A stretch of DNA of 9,079 bases. It comes from an uncultured Verrucomicrobiales bacterium (GTDB lineage Bacteria > Verrucomicrobiota > Verrucomicrobiia > Verrucomicrobiales > Akkermansiaceae). The notes under the pieces are model-generated. The model searched no databases, had not been told where the DNA came from, and worked only from the letters and a program-made list of their open reading frames with translations. Within the stretch, counting starts at the first letter, position 1. Every line of letters begins with the position of its first letter. Shown here piece after piece: positions 1-8,068 of this stretch. A program made the position numbers and the translations under genes. The stretch is taken from assembly GCA_937952875.1 (NCBI GenBank), contig CALFDI010000112.1, forward strand, positions 1 to 9,079. Reading direction: 5' to 3'.

Positions 1-117
1 GAGGCCCGAACGCAGCGGCGGCCCGCCAGACATCAGGATGCAGCGCTCGCCCAGCCCGCGCTCCTCGGGATTGTCATAGCCCGACCCACGCCGGCGCGGA
101 CTTGAATCGCGCAGCAT
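1..117 (-). CDS. Partial coding scrap of an unrelated high-GC protein ('GLGERCI...GPP' family), probably a chimeric contig end
   Basis: Reading the minus strand from 117 to the left edge gives 39 open codons including YDNPEERGLGERCIL followed by GGPP. From memory this matches the middle of a hypothetical exported family of Proteobacteria and Acidobacteria with the pattern 'DNPE(E/Q)R(G/P)LGERC(I/L)...GPP(M)LP'; the family function is not known to me. GC content is 74% in 1-100 and falls to 49% in 111-210, so this DNA does not resemble the rest of the window. An ATG at 117-115 is preceded by gaggagaa, a good ribosome-binding site. However, family members have long N-terminal parts before this motif, so a true start here would mean a truncated protein. 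A join between two unrelated molecules near 102-117 is the simpler reading. The family assignment is from recall only. Confidence 0.4.
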   Translation of the reverse strand, partial: MLRDSSPRRRGSGYDNPEERGLGERCILMSGGPPLRSGL

Positions 118-2294
118 TTCTCCTCTACAGCCTCGTTCCAAGCACTCAGTCCGCGATTGCAGATCTAGAGTCACGTTTAGATGCCTTCACACCACGGACT
201 CATATTAATGATAGAGGAAATGTCCTTCAAAGAGCAGCCATGCAGCAGCAGCTGAAGGCTCTCAAGACGCGCCTCGCGAGCGATTCGACATATGAAGTGA
301 CAGCTCTCCAGGCAATAGGTCTGATCCACGATCGAATGGGAAGCCCTCGGGCGGCTTACGCAGCTTATGAGCAGCTCGAGACTTACTACCCGAAGAGTAA
401 GAATCGTGAGAGTAATCTCTTTAACCTCGTTCGTAATGCGTCTAATACTCAGCAAATCTTCAAAACAGAAGAATACGGGCAGAAGTTTATTAAACTCTTT
501 CCTGATTCTAATCAGGTGCCAGTAGTCGAGCGGTTGATGTTGAAATCGCTCTTCCAGAATCAAGAGTATGCTAAGTGTATCGAGATAGCACGTTTGAGAA
601 TTAAAACACTTAAGTCTGGCACTGAGCGTCACGATGTTGTGCTTCATATACTAGGTGGAAGTTATTTCTACGAAGGGCGTTCCTTTGATGCTGATCCATA
701 TCTTCAGGAGCATGTGAAGACTTATAAAGAGAGTAAGTCTCGTATGGCGGCACTTTTCTTTGAGGCGTCAAATGCCTCACGTCTTCAGGATAATGATCGT
801 GCGGGGCGTCTCCTCGATTCATTCATTAAGGAGTATCCTGACCCTAATGTGAATAGCTTCTTGGAATTTGCTCTACTTGATCGTGCATCTGTTCATTACG
901 CTTTGAGTGAGGATGAGAAGTCTCTGGAATTGCTTAAGCGTATTGAGAAAGAGTTCCCTTCCTCATCCATCATGAATATTGCCTTTAACCTTCAGGGGAA
1001 TATCTACGATAATGCCGATCAGGTGAAGAAGGCGGAAGAGTATTACCTAAAAGCTCTCGAATTAGCAGAGCGCCGCGAGCAAAAAGACGTCGCTGCCGAG
1101 TCTCTCTCGTATTTGCTCGCTCTCCTAGCTGCGGATGAAGAGCGCACTGAAGAAGCACTCACATACTATGATAAGTTCTGGGCTCAGTATTCAGATGGAT
1201 CATACCTCCGTTCACAGATTGCATCGTCTGGCTTGAAGCCGATGATTAAGCATGACCGTGGTGATGAAGCTCTCGAAAAGATGCGTATGATCATCAGTGA
1301 AATGGCTCGTGAGGCGGATGCCACGACGATGGAGAATACGATCAATGCCTACACGAAAGCATTCTTGGAGAATGGAAAAACAGTAGAGCAGCTCAAAGAG
1401 CATTATTACAATTTCCCAGATGTAGATAACGAAAGCAAAGCCACACTCGCGTTGCTACGTATCGCACTCATTGGTGTTTACGAGGATGAACTAAAAGCGG
1501 CTGCTGGTGATAAGGCAAAAGAGAGACAGGCCGAGGCGAGCATAAAAGTTCTCTTCGCTGATCTTCGTCAGTCATTCCCGCCAGATGTCTTATCGAACTT
1601 TATTCTCGTTCGCTTAGGTGACTATTTACGCACTCAGACCGGCCAGCCGAATGAAGCTGTGCCTTATTACCGCGCTGCCATCGCTAACAAAGATACGTCT
1701 TATAATAATGAAGCGCAGTTTGGTCTGGCTGATGTCTTAGGGAAGTCTAATGCTCCCTCTAACCGTGCAGAAGCCGTTGGTATACTTGATAAGATTTACA
1801 CTGATAAAGACTCCAAGAAAAGTCTCCAAGAAAAGGCTCTCTTCCGTATCGTCGATATTTTCTTCACAGCGAAAAACTGGAGTTCTGTTGAGAAGCGCGG
1901 CTTAGAATATCTCAATAATGAGAAGGGGTATAACAAGTTTGCTCCTCAAGTCGGGCTCATGTATGCAGACGCGCTCTACGAACAAGAGAAAAAGGAAGAC
2001 GCTCTTAGCGCTTATACAAAAGTGTTCGGCGCCAATATCGGAAATGTTTCAGTATCAGCACCTGCCTTAACTCGCCTTACAGACATTGCTTGGCAGCGTA
2101 ATAGCGGTAATGATCGTCAAAACGCCTACGATACACTCGCAGGTTGGGTGAAGAATATGGAGAGAAACATTCCGAGATTCGAGCCTGTCGATAAGAAGCG
2201 ATATGATGATGTCGCTAAGATTAGTCAAAGCTACGAAGAGTCTGGTCAGATCAAGACACTCGCGCAGCAAGAAGCTGAAAAAGAGCAAAACTGA
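102..2294 (+). CDS. Exported tetratricopeptide-repeat (TPR) protein, 5' end at a probable breakpoint
   Basis: A 730-residue helical-repeat protein read from a TTG at 102. The frame stays open to the window edge, so the start is not fixed. Residues 4-20 (AAFLLYSLVPSTQSAIA) look like the hydrophobic part and AIA cleavage site of a signal peptide, with DLESRL starting the mature chain. The gene is therefore nearly complete, and only a few first codons may be lost to the compositional break. TPR-like helix pairs recur at roughly 68-99, 141-170, 180-209, 216-247, 258-288, 293-325, 334-364, 535-566 and 616-645, with typical A/G/Y/F spacing and 'YYP', 'EYPDP', 'EFPSS' turns. No catalytic motif is visible. 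TPR proteins of this kind act as periplasmic or envelope scaffolds; the partner is unknown. It probably shares a transcript with the exported protein 53 bp downstream. No ribosome-binding site precedes the TTG, as expected if the real start was replaced. Confidence 0.85.
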   Translation: MNRAAFLLYSLVPSTQSAIADLESRLDAFTPRTHINDRGNVLQRAAMQQQLKALKTRLASDSTYEVTALQAIGLIHDRMGSPRAAYAAYEQLETYYPKSKNRESNLFNLVRNASNTQQIFKTEEYGQKFIKLFPDSNQVPVVERLMLKSLFQNQEYAKCIEIARLRIKTLKSGTERHDVVLHILGGSYFYEGRSFDADPYLQEHVKTYKESKSRMAALFFEASNASRLQDNDRAGRLLDSFIKEYPDPNVNSFLEFALLDRASVHYALSEDEKSLELLKRIEKEFPSSSIMNIAFNLQGNIYDNADQVKKAEEYYLKALELAERREQKDVAAESLSYLLALLAADEERTEEALTYYDKFWAQYSDGSYLRSQIASSGLKPMIKHDRGDEALEKMRMIISEMAREADATTMENTINAYTKAFLENGKTVEQLKEHYYNFPDVDNESKATLALLRIALIGVYEDELKAAAGDKAKERQAEASIKVLFADLRQSFPPDVLSNFILVRLGDYLRTQTGQPNEAVPYYRAAIANKDTSYNNEAQFGLADVLGKSNAPSNRAEAVGILDKIYTDKDSKKSLQEKALFRIVDIFFTAKNWSSVEKRGLEYLNNEKGYNKFAPQVGLMYADALYEQEKKEDALSAYTKVFGANIGNVSVSAPALTRLTDIAWQRNSGNDRQNAYDTLAGWVKNMERNIPRFEPVDKKRYDDVAKISQSYEESGQIKTLAQQEAEKEQN

Positions 2295-2347
2295 TAATCA
2301 TCGCTTCATCTCAATTAGCTCAAAATAACTTTACCTAACGAAACAGT

Positions 2348-3253
2348 ATGATTCGTCCTCTTATACTTCTCACTAGCTTAGCTGCACTTTCACTGGCAGA
2401 AGCTGCTCCTCTCAAAGCTTTCATCATTTATGATGAGCGGAAATTTGAAACAGCCTGGGTGACTGGTGCGAATGCTAGCTCGATCGCCTACAAGGTTGCA
2501 GAAAGAGCCACTGCGGTGAAATCTCTCTCTCGCACGAAATTCAAGTCACTCTACTTCGTGGAGCCTGAGTCATTCTCCATGGGTATGGCCGCACTGAGAA
2601 ATGCTGACTATGATACAGCTCTCACTCATTTCACCGCATGCGAAAAGGAATATAAAATTGTCGATTCCCTTCCGGGAAATTATCACACGCTCGCTGGTTT
2701 CTATAAATTAGAGTGCTACCGCCTGAAAGGTGACCTCGCTACTTTAGAGACGGAGATGGATAAATATCAGCCCCGAAACTTGAAGCGAAAAGATCTCCTG
2801 GCTCAGCTCAAAATCAACGAAACATGGCTTGCCGTTCATAGTAAGGAATGGGACCGCCTTTCTCGCTACGGAGCTGAGCAGATTCTTAATATCGAGAATA
2901 ATGCGCACCGCGCCCAGATGGGATACTGCTGGGCTCTCGCATGTGAAAATGTAAATCCACCTCAGACAGAAAATGCTCTGACTGGTTATGCATATGCCAT
3001 TACAGCTGATTATGCAGCATCTCAGAAGTATGCGAAAGATGCAGTCGAACGCACATTGAGAATCTTAAAGGATGACGAAGGAGTCATACAGGCTCGTAAA
3101 TTCTACGGCACAGATGATGAAAGAAGAACCTCACCTGGGCATCTTAGATTGTTAGAAGCGGGAGCACTCGCTAATGCCTATACCATGATGTTTGGAAAAG
3201 AAGCTCTACTTCCTCAAGAGTTAGCCGAATTCCAAAAATACGGCTCAAAGTAA
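2348..3253 (+). CDS. Exported hypothetical protein, small beta domain plus TPR-like helices
   Basis: A 301-residue protein with a clear signal peptide: MIRPLILLTSLAALSLAEAA, cleavage expected near A20. Residues about 22-71 (AFIIYDERKFETAWVTG then IAYK ... FKSLYF) look like a short SH3- or Sm-like beta domain, of the kind that reads 'modify/interpret a value' in Verrucomicrobial envelope proteins. Residues about 76-290 are helical, with TPR character (GMAALRNADYDTALTHFTACEKEY; YKLECYRLKGDLATLETEM). No enzyme motif or lipobox is seen. It follows the 730-aa TPR protein by 53 bp on the same strand with no terminator between them, so an operon of two periplasmic scaffold proteins is likely. The ATG at 2348 is preceded by taacgaaacagt and has no recognisable Shine-Dalgarno sequence, but the signal peptide fixes the start. 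The specific function is not recognised. Confidence 0.85.
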   Translation: MIRPLILLTSLAALSLAEAAPLKAFIIYDERKFETAWVTGANASSIAYKVAERATAVKSLSRTKFKSLYFVEPESFSMGMAALRNADYDTALTHFTACEKEYKIVDSLPGNYHTLAGFYKLECYRLKGDLATLETEMDKYQPRNLKRKDLLAQLKINETWLAVHSKEWDRLSRYGAEQILNIENNAHRAQMGYCWALACENVNPPQTENALTGYAYAITADYAASQKYAKDAVERTLRILKDDEGVIQARKFYGTDDERRTSPGHLRLLEAGALANAYTMMFGKEALLPQELAEFQKYGSK

Positions 3254-3316
3254 GTTTGATTGCCATTGAGTCACTAAATGACATTCGGTTATTAGCCTCT
3301 CTAGTGTTTTTTAAAA

Positions 3317-3331
3317 TACTACGGAGTAGTA
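3317..3331 (-). terminator. Weak hairpin overlapping the sulfatase stop codon
   Basis: On the minus strand the sequence tactac-tcc-gtagta forms a perfect 6-bp stem with a 3-base loop and is followed by tttt and an A/T-rich run. The stem contains the TAG stop of the sulfatase gene. It lies in the 65-bp gap between convergent genes, where a terminator is expected, but the stem is AT-rich and the T-run short, so it could be chance. Confidence 0.3.
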
Positions 3332-6267
3332 ACTGTGAAAGCGTTATTTAGGCCGAAGGTGCGGGCCTGAGGGCCTCCATAGATGATTTCGATTTCGTAT
3401 TCTCCCGCTTGCTCGGGGAGTGTAAATGTAGCTTCTACGACATGGCGGCTTGGGCGACTGACTGATGTTCCTGAGACTGTGCCAAGCCTAATGCTGGCGA
3501 CGCTGTTTGCGATTCCAGGGACGGCTGGATTCGTTGCGGCGGGGTCTAAATTAATGGTAAGCGTCACGCTAGTTCCTCCTACTCCAGAGCTAGGAGTTGC
3601 GGAGAGAATACCTGTCGCGGTCGTGCCAGAATGAGTGGTCTCGAGTTCCGCATTCCGTGCTACGAGGAGGTCGTAGGCAGCTTGTTGTGCGGCAGTGAGA
3701 GACGCATTGAGGAGGAAATCTGTGCCCTCTGAAGGATCGGCGACGACATCGTAAAGCTCCTCTCGACCATCGTCGTAGAGAATGAGTTTATAATTGCCTA
3801 TGCGGATAGCGCGGCCTGGATCAGTCGTATTTCCAAAGGCCTCTACTACAATTCCTCCTTCTATACTGCCGCTGTTATTCAGGACGCCAAAGAGTGAACG
3901 ACTATCTATAACGATATCTTCGGGCACGACGCTGCTGTGCTCGATGCCTGCTAGCTCGAGAATGGTGCTATAGATATCGGCACAGTGGACGAGATCCTCG
4001 CGAGTGCCGCGTGCTCGGACGTCGGGTCCGAGAGCGATGAAGGGAACGTGAGTTCCTCCTTCATAAAGAGTTGTCTTCGCTTTGTTTGGAGCAAAGGGAG
4101 CTTGGGTCACATTGCCAGGTGTGCCATTGTCACCGATGAGTAGGATGTTTGTCGTGCTGAGGTCGACCGTTTCAAGTAGACGGGCGAGTTCTGTGTCCAT
4201 AGCTTCGAGCATACGTTCATAGGTTCCACGAGTGTTCCCTCCACTGGAGTTCGATAATACGAGGTCGGCCGGCGGTTCTTGGAATGGACCGTGTGGCGCA
4301 TTGAGAGCTAACCAGCAGAACCATGGGTTGTCGCCCTGACTGTTGATGAAAGAGACCGCATCATTGATCTGGTCAGTTGTTGTGTAGGTTGTCACGTTAG
4401 GTGTCGTGACTCCATTAATTGTCTTACTCCAGTCATAGTAGCTATTGACTCCAGAATTGAGAGTTCCGCGGAATTCATTCCAGCCTGCTAGATCTTGAGG
4501 GCCGTTGTCACCTCCTCCGAGGTGCCATTTTCCAATCGCACTGAGAGCGTAGGGTGAACTCGCCGCAGCGAAGGCGTCTGGTAGTGTGAACTCAGATGTA
4601 GGGAATGTCACGCCACCGGGAGAGCCGACGCCGTGGCGGAATGAGTAGCGTCCGGTCAGGATGTTTGCCCGGGTCGGGGAACAAGTGGGTTGAGCGTAAG
4701 CATTGGTAAAGCGGACACCTTGATCAGCCATAGACTGTAAGGTGGGCATCGATGCATGGGAGGTGACGCTTGGATTATCGAGTGGACTCGAGTCGATTCC
4801 CAAATCATCGACGATAATGAGAAGCACATTGTTCTGAGTGCCTTGGAAGGCTGTGTCGATGGCGAATCCAGTGTCATCAAAGGAAGCGAGAGAGAGTTGG
4901 TTTGTTCTGAAAAATCGTTTATCTTCAAGGGCTTCAGTGACGCTGAGAACTCCTTTATCTGGTGTCGATGGGATGCTGCCCCAGGAGTCAAGATCATCAC
5001 TAGCTTCGACGACGTAGGTGCCGCCTTCCGCAGCATTCCATGTGATCGTGATTTCATCTGAGAGTGATTCGAGCTTCGCTGTAAGCGGATGTTCTGGACC
5101 ACCTTCGAAGATGATCGATGCATCTGCAGGGAGAGTTTGTGCGACATTTCCTACGGGATTTCCGTAGAATGTGCGGCCGATGTTATAAGGGAATTTAGGT
5201 GTCCCGTCTTCCTCAATGCAGACGAAGTAAACGAAGGTCCCATCAGGGAATTCTGGCGTGACGCAGAAGCGCCCGTTGTGGAGATCAAGATCGAAGTCGT
5301 CACCATGAACTAATCCGAGGTCACCGAGATATTCATAGTCTTCTAAGTAGTGACCGAGAGTGAAAGCTGGACTGATATCTGGGCCATATTCGTTAGGGCT
5401 GAGAATTTCCGAGCGGTTCTGATCACGTGCAGCGTAGGCGGGTAGGGTCTGGCGCTGAGTGATGTTTCTTTTTTGAAACCCAGAACTCATGCGGCGAATT
5501 TCGCTTTCTGGATCTGTCGGGTCAGAATAACCATATGGCCCATACACAGGGTAGCCGTCTCTAACCCAACCGAGGATAGGGGAGTGCATTCCATTAAAGT
5601 TTTCTGTGTAGGTGTTACTGCCGGGATCGTAGTCAACGCTATCCCCTAAAATGTGGCGAAGACCCACTGGATTTGCATGATAGTGATAGTTGTTCCCCGC
5701 CTGATGAGCATTGGCAGCATCGAAGGTGACGGCTTCATTTACAAAAGCGTCTCGATTCCAGATACCATCTCCATCAGCTGAGTTATTAGGTCCTTCATCT
5801 TCACCTGCTGACGTGTCGTAGGAAAAAGCATCCCGGCTATCGAACATAGACACTCCGTCTACGAAGAGTCCGATTCGGCCAAGACCAGTCAGAGTTTTAG
5901 TCGTTGGCACTGTGCCCGGAGATTTTGGAAGACGGTAGATGATGGCCTGATTCGAAGGAAAGTTAGGGAAGAGATTTGTCTTCGCCTCATTGAGATACCA
6001 CGGCCCCATGATGTGACTGCCTAGTCCCGTGGTTCGGACGTAGACGTCAGTGTCTGTTTGGCTGATCTCATGAACGCCTGCATAGGTAGGAGCATTTTGG
6101 ACCCCTAGGCCTCGAGACCAAGTTGTGACACTCGTGTTCGCTGTCTCAGCATCCGTGCTCTCGTAGATCCGCGCGTATTGGGTGCTGGAGTCCGTGTGCC
6201 AAGAGGTGAGGAGCGGGTTAGCGTGGATGACGCTGATGAGGAACAGCAATATAAAGAGAGGCTTCAT
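3319..6267 (-). CDS. Secreted YHYH-domain / sulfatase fusion protein
   Basis: A 982-residue protein with signal peptide MKPLFILLFLISVIHA. Residues about 80-390 form a YHYH domain: YHYH at 194-197, then HANPVGLRHILGD and DGYPVYGPYGY (238-247). Residues about 391-460 hold a beta module (YVVEASDDLDSW ... RFFR). Residues about 478-875 are a type I sulfatase with a full active site: D487/D488 in VDDLG, C529-S-P-T-R533 (C529 would be matured to formylglycine), K580/H582 in GKWHLG, H659 in APHGPF, D713/N714 in DNG, K731 before YEGG. Residues about 885-980 are an Ig/IPT-like beta domain. It should hydrolyse sulfate esters outside the cytoplasm; substrate unknown, and a formylglycine-generating enzyme must be encoded elsewhere. 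Ordinary sulfatases are about 450-600 aa, so the N-terminal YHYH part is a real fusion in one uninterrupted frame. It lies 82 bp downstream of the MbnP-MbnH gene on the same strand, probably co-transcribed. The ATG lacks a Shine-Dalgarno sequence. Confidence 0.92.
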   Translation of the reverse strand: MKPLFILLFLISVIHANPLLTSWHTDSSTQYARIYESTDAETANTSVTTWSRGLGVQNAPTYAGVHEISQTDTDVYVRTTGLGSHIMGPWYLNEAKTNLFPNFPSNQAIIYRLPKSPGTVPTTKTLTGLGRIGLFVDGVSMFDSRDAFSYDTSAGEDEGPNNSADGDGIWNRDAFVNEAVTFDAANAHQAGNNYHYHANPVGLRHILGDSVDYDPGSNTYTENFNGMHSPILGWVRDGYPVYGPYGYSDPTDPESEIRRMSSGFQKRNITQRQTLPAYAARDQNRSEILSPNEYGPDISPAFTLGHYLEDYEYLGDLGLVHGDDFDLDLHNGRFCVTPEFPDGTFVYFVCIEEDGTPKFPYNIGRTFYGNPVGNVAQTLPADASIIFEGGPEHPLTAKLESLSDEITITWNAAEGGTYVVEASDDLDSWGSIPSTPDKGVLSVTEALEDKRFFRTNQLSLASFDDTGFAIDTAFQGTQNNVLLIIVDDLGIDSSPLDNPSVTSHASMPTLQSMADQGVRFTNAYAQPTCSPTRANILTGRYSFRHGVGSPGGVTFPTSEFTLPDAFAAASSPYALSAIGKWHLGGGDNGPQDLAGWNEFRGTLNSGVNSYYDWSKTINGVTTPNVTTYTTTDQINDAVSFINSQGDNPWFCWLALNAPHGPFQEPPADLVLSNSSGGNTRGTYERMLEAMDTELARLLETVDLSTTNILLIGDNGTPGNVTQAPFAPNKAKTTLYEGGTHVPFIALGPDVRARGTREDLVHCADIYSTILELAGIEHSSVVPEDIVIDSRSLFGVLNNSGSIEGGIVVEAFGNTTDPGRAIRIGNYKLILYDDGREELYDVVADPSEGTDFLLNASLTAAQQAAYDLLVARNAELETTHSGTTATGILSATPSSGVGGTSVTLTINLDPAATNPAVPGIANSVASIRLGTVSGTSVSRPSRHVVEATFTLPEQAGEYEIEIIYGGPQARTFGLNNAFTVTTP

Positions 6268-6349
6268 GTGGGTTTAGATCGGATGAAACATCGGGAAATA
6301 GAAAAAGTTGCAGGACAGAGCATTGATATTTTTGAGAGGCTCTTTTCAG

Positions 6350-8068
6350 CTACTTTTTCTTATATTTCGGATCAGTGAGAGTTTTGAGAAAGGCGACTAA
6401 TGCTACCTTGTCTTCGTCTTTGAGTTGGAGTCCTTGTTTTGGGTGTTTTGCGAGATGAGGCGAGAGAGTGGAGCTGTGATTGAGTGGGCCGTTGTAGTGA
6501 TCGATCACGTCTTCTAGAGTCTTCAGGCTGCCATCGTGCATGTAGGGCGCGGTGAGGGCTATGTTTCTCAGACTGGGCGTAGCGAAGAGATGTTTATCTG
6601 ACTCTTGCCCCGTGGCGGTGAAGCGACCGAGGTCTTCGTTGAGAGGGAGGCCGTTGTTGTGAAATTGATGATCTGAGAAGTTGGCACCTCCGTGGCAGTG
6701 GAAGCAATCGGCGCCGAATTGCTGACTGCGTGGCTCGTATTCTGTGAAGAAGAGTTCCATGCCGCGTTGTTCTTTTTCCGTGAGCTTGGCTTCACCAGAA
6801 AGCGCACTGTCGAATTTCGATTCATAGCTGGTGAGTGATAGCAGGTAGTTTTCCAGAGCGAGTGCGAGTTTTTCCGAAGTGATCGCTCCTGAGCCAAAGG
6901 CTTTCTCAAAGGAGGTTGAGTAGTCTTGGTCTGTGTTGAGCCGTGTGACCACTTCGTCGAGATTCGATGCCATTTCTCGATGGTCTTGGATAGGTTGCAG
7001 AACTTGCTCGCGCAGGGATGTTGCTCTGCCGTCCCAGAAGAAGGAGGATTTCCATGCGAGATTAAAAAGTGGCATGGAATGGCGAGGTGTGCTCCTTCCC
7101 TGGAAGCCTACGGAGAGGGGGCGAGCATCTGAAAAGGCCTGCTCTGGCGTGTGGCAAGAAGAGCAGGAGATCGATCGATCAACGGAGAGAATAGGGTCAA
7201 AAAAGAGCTTTTTTCCGAGATCAACTCGTTCTGTGAGGAGTGGATTGTCGCGTGGCAGTATTGGCTGTGGAAAGCGACGGCTCATCTTGAACAAATAAGG
7301 TGTATACATCTCCGGGAGATAGAGTGGCTTTACCGACTGCTGAGGGATCTCGTCCGCTGGATAATTCACCCCGGCGACTGATAGACTGCTTTGAAAATTG
7401 GCAATCAGGGCAGATGCAATTGGATCTCCGGGGTGAGAGTGAGTGGAGTTCCCGTCCTTTTCAAAGGAGAGTGGCCGTGGAGATCCAAGGAGCTTTTTGA
7501 TATCAAGTGCGAGTTCTATGTGGGTGTTTTTTTCTATTTGGAAAGGAATGGAGAGCTGTGTGCGGGAGAGGTTTACATCGTTCGCCAGATGGTAGACATA
7601 GCCTTTGAGATCTTTGGTTTTCGAGCGATAGCGCCCTTCAATCGCGAGAAAGATATATCCGCCAGCCCAGTCCCAGTGGAGTTGGTTCAGGTTCGGGTTC
7701 AGTGGATGCTTAGGAGAATAGACTGAAGTGTCGCTATGATTCACGTCTCTGGGCACACCCAGCGAAAAGCGGATCGCAGAGTAGTCTCCAGCGGGTATGT
7801 CGGTGAGAGTAAAATGTGTGCGACGCTTTACCGCGTCGAGATATGCGAACTGATCTGGGAGTGCTATCCACGTCTGATCATCTTTCTTTTGGAGGGCAAA
7901 TTCACTGAGAAGATAGCTGAAGCGATTGACTGAAAAGTCTTCGGCTCCTTGGTATTTTAGTGAATTGAGAGCAAGTGGGTGGTCTCCGAAGACGTTCTGA
8001 ATGCTCACCCGTAGCGCCCCTGCCTGAATCGACAGAATCATGGAGAGGAGAATAAGGACGGTTCGCAT
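6350..8068 (-). CDS. MbnP-like copper-protein domain fused to MbnH/MauG-type di-haem cytochrome c peroxidase-family enzyme
   Basis: The start is the ATG at 8068, giving 572 residues with a signal peptide (MRTVLILLSMILSIQAG); a longer frame from 8155 adds 29 basic residues and hides the signal. Residues about 20-235 match the MbnP (TIGR04052-type) family: FTLTDIPAGDYSAIRFSLGV, then HWDWAGGYIFLAIEG with W132 and W134, and HSHPGDP at 210-216. Residues about 265-570 are a CCP_MauG di-haem enzyme: CSSCH (302-306) and CFHCH (455-459) bind two c-type haems, FFWDGRA (W345) supplies the inter-haem Trp, PYMHDG lies at 508-513, and Tyr525 in DHYN sits where classical peroxidases have a haem-ligand Met. 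In known pairs MbnH oxidises an MbnP tryptophan to kynurenine, enabling copper binding; here both would act in cis in the periplasm. It is the first gene of a two-gene unit with the YHYH-sulfatase. No Shine-Dalgarno sequence is seen. The individual domain calls are firm; shared function is inferred. Confidence 0.9.
   Translation of the reverse strand: MRTVLILLSMILSIQAGALRVSIQNVFGDHPLALNSLKYQGAEDFSVNRFSYLLSEFALQKKDDQTWIALPDQFAYLDAVKRRTHFTLTDIPAGDYSAIRFSLGVPRDVNHSDTSVYSPKHPLNPNLNQLHWDWAGGYIFLAIEGRYRSKTKDLKGYVYHLANDVNLSRTQLSIPFQIEKNTHIELALDIKKLLGSPRPLSFEKDGNSTHSHPGDPIASALIANFQSSLSVAGVNYPADEIPQQSVKPLYLPEMYTPYLFKMSRRFPQPILPRDNPLLTERVDLGKKLFFDPILSVDRSISCSSCHTPEQAFSDARPLSVGFQGRSTPRHSMPLFNLAWKSSFFWDGRATSLREQVLQPIQDHREMASNLDEVVTRLNTDQDYSTSFEKAFGSGAITSEKLALALENYLLSLTSYESKFDSALSGEAKLTEKEQRGMELFFTEYEPRSQQFGADCFHCHGGANFSDHQFHNNGLPLNEDLGRFTATGQESDKHLFATPSLRNIALTAPYMHDGSLKTLEDVIDHYNGPLNHSSTLSPHLAKHPKQGLQLKDEDKVALVAFLKTLTDPKYKKK

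Noticed and set aside
177..647. A 156-codon open frame on the minus strand
   Set aside because: It is antisense to the TPR gene, has no signal, motif or ribosome-binding site, and its sequence looks like a shadow of the coding strand.
3272..3312. Plus-strand terminator cacta...tagtg followed by TTTTTT after the 301-aa gene
   Set aside because: The stem is only 5 bp with a 25-base loop. The T-run is suggestive, but the hairpin is too weak to call.
6268..6349. Terminator or promoter between the MbnP-MbnH and sulfatase genes
   Set aside because: Only short imperfect stems and scattered T-runs are present, with no convincing -35/-10 pair, so co-transcription is the simpler reading.
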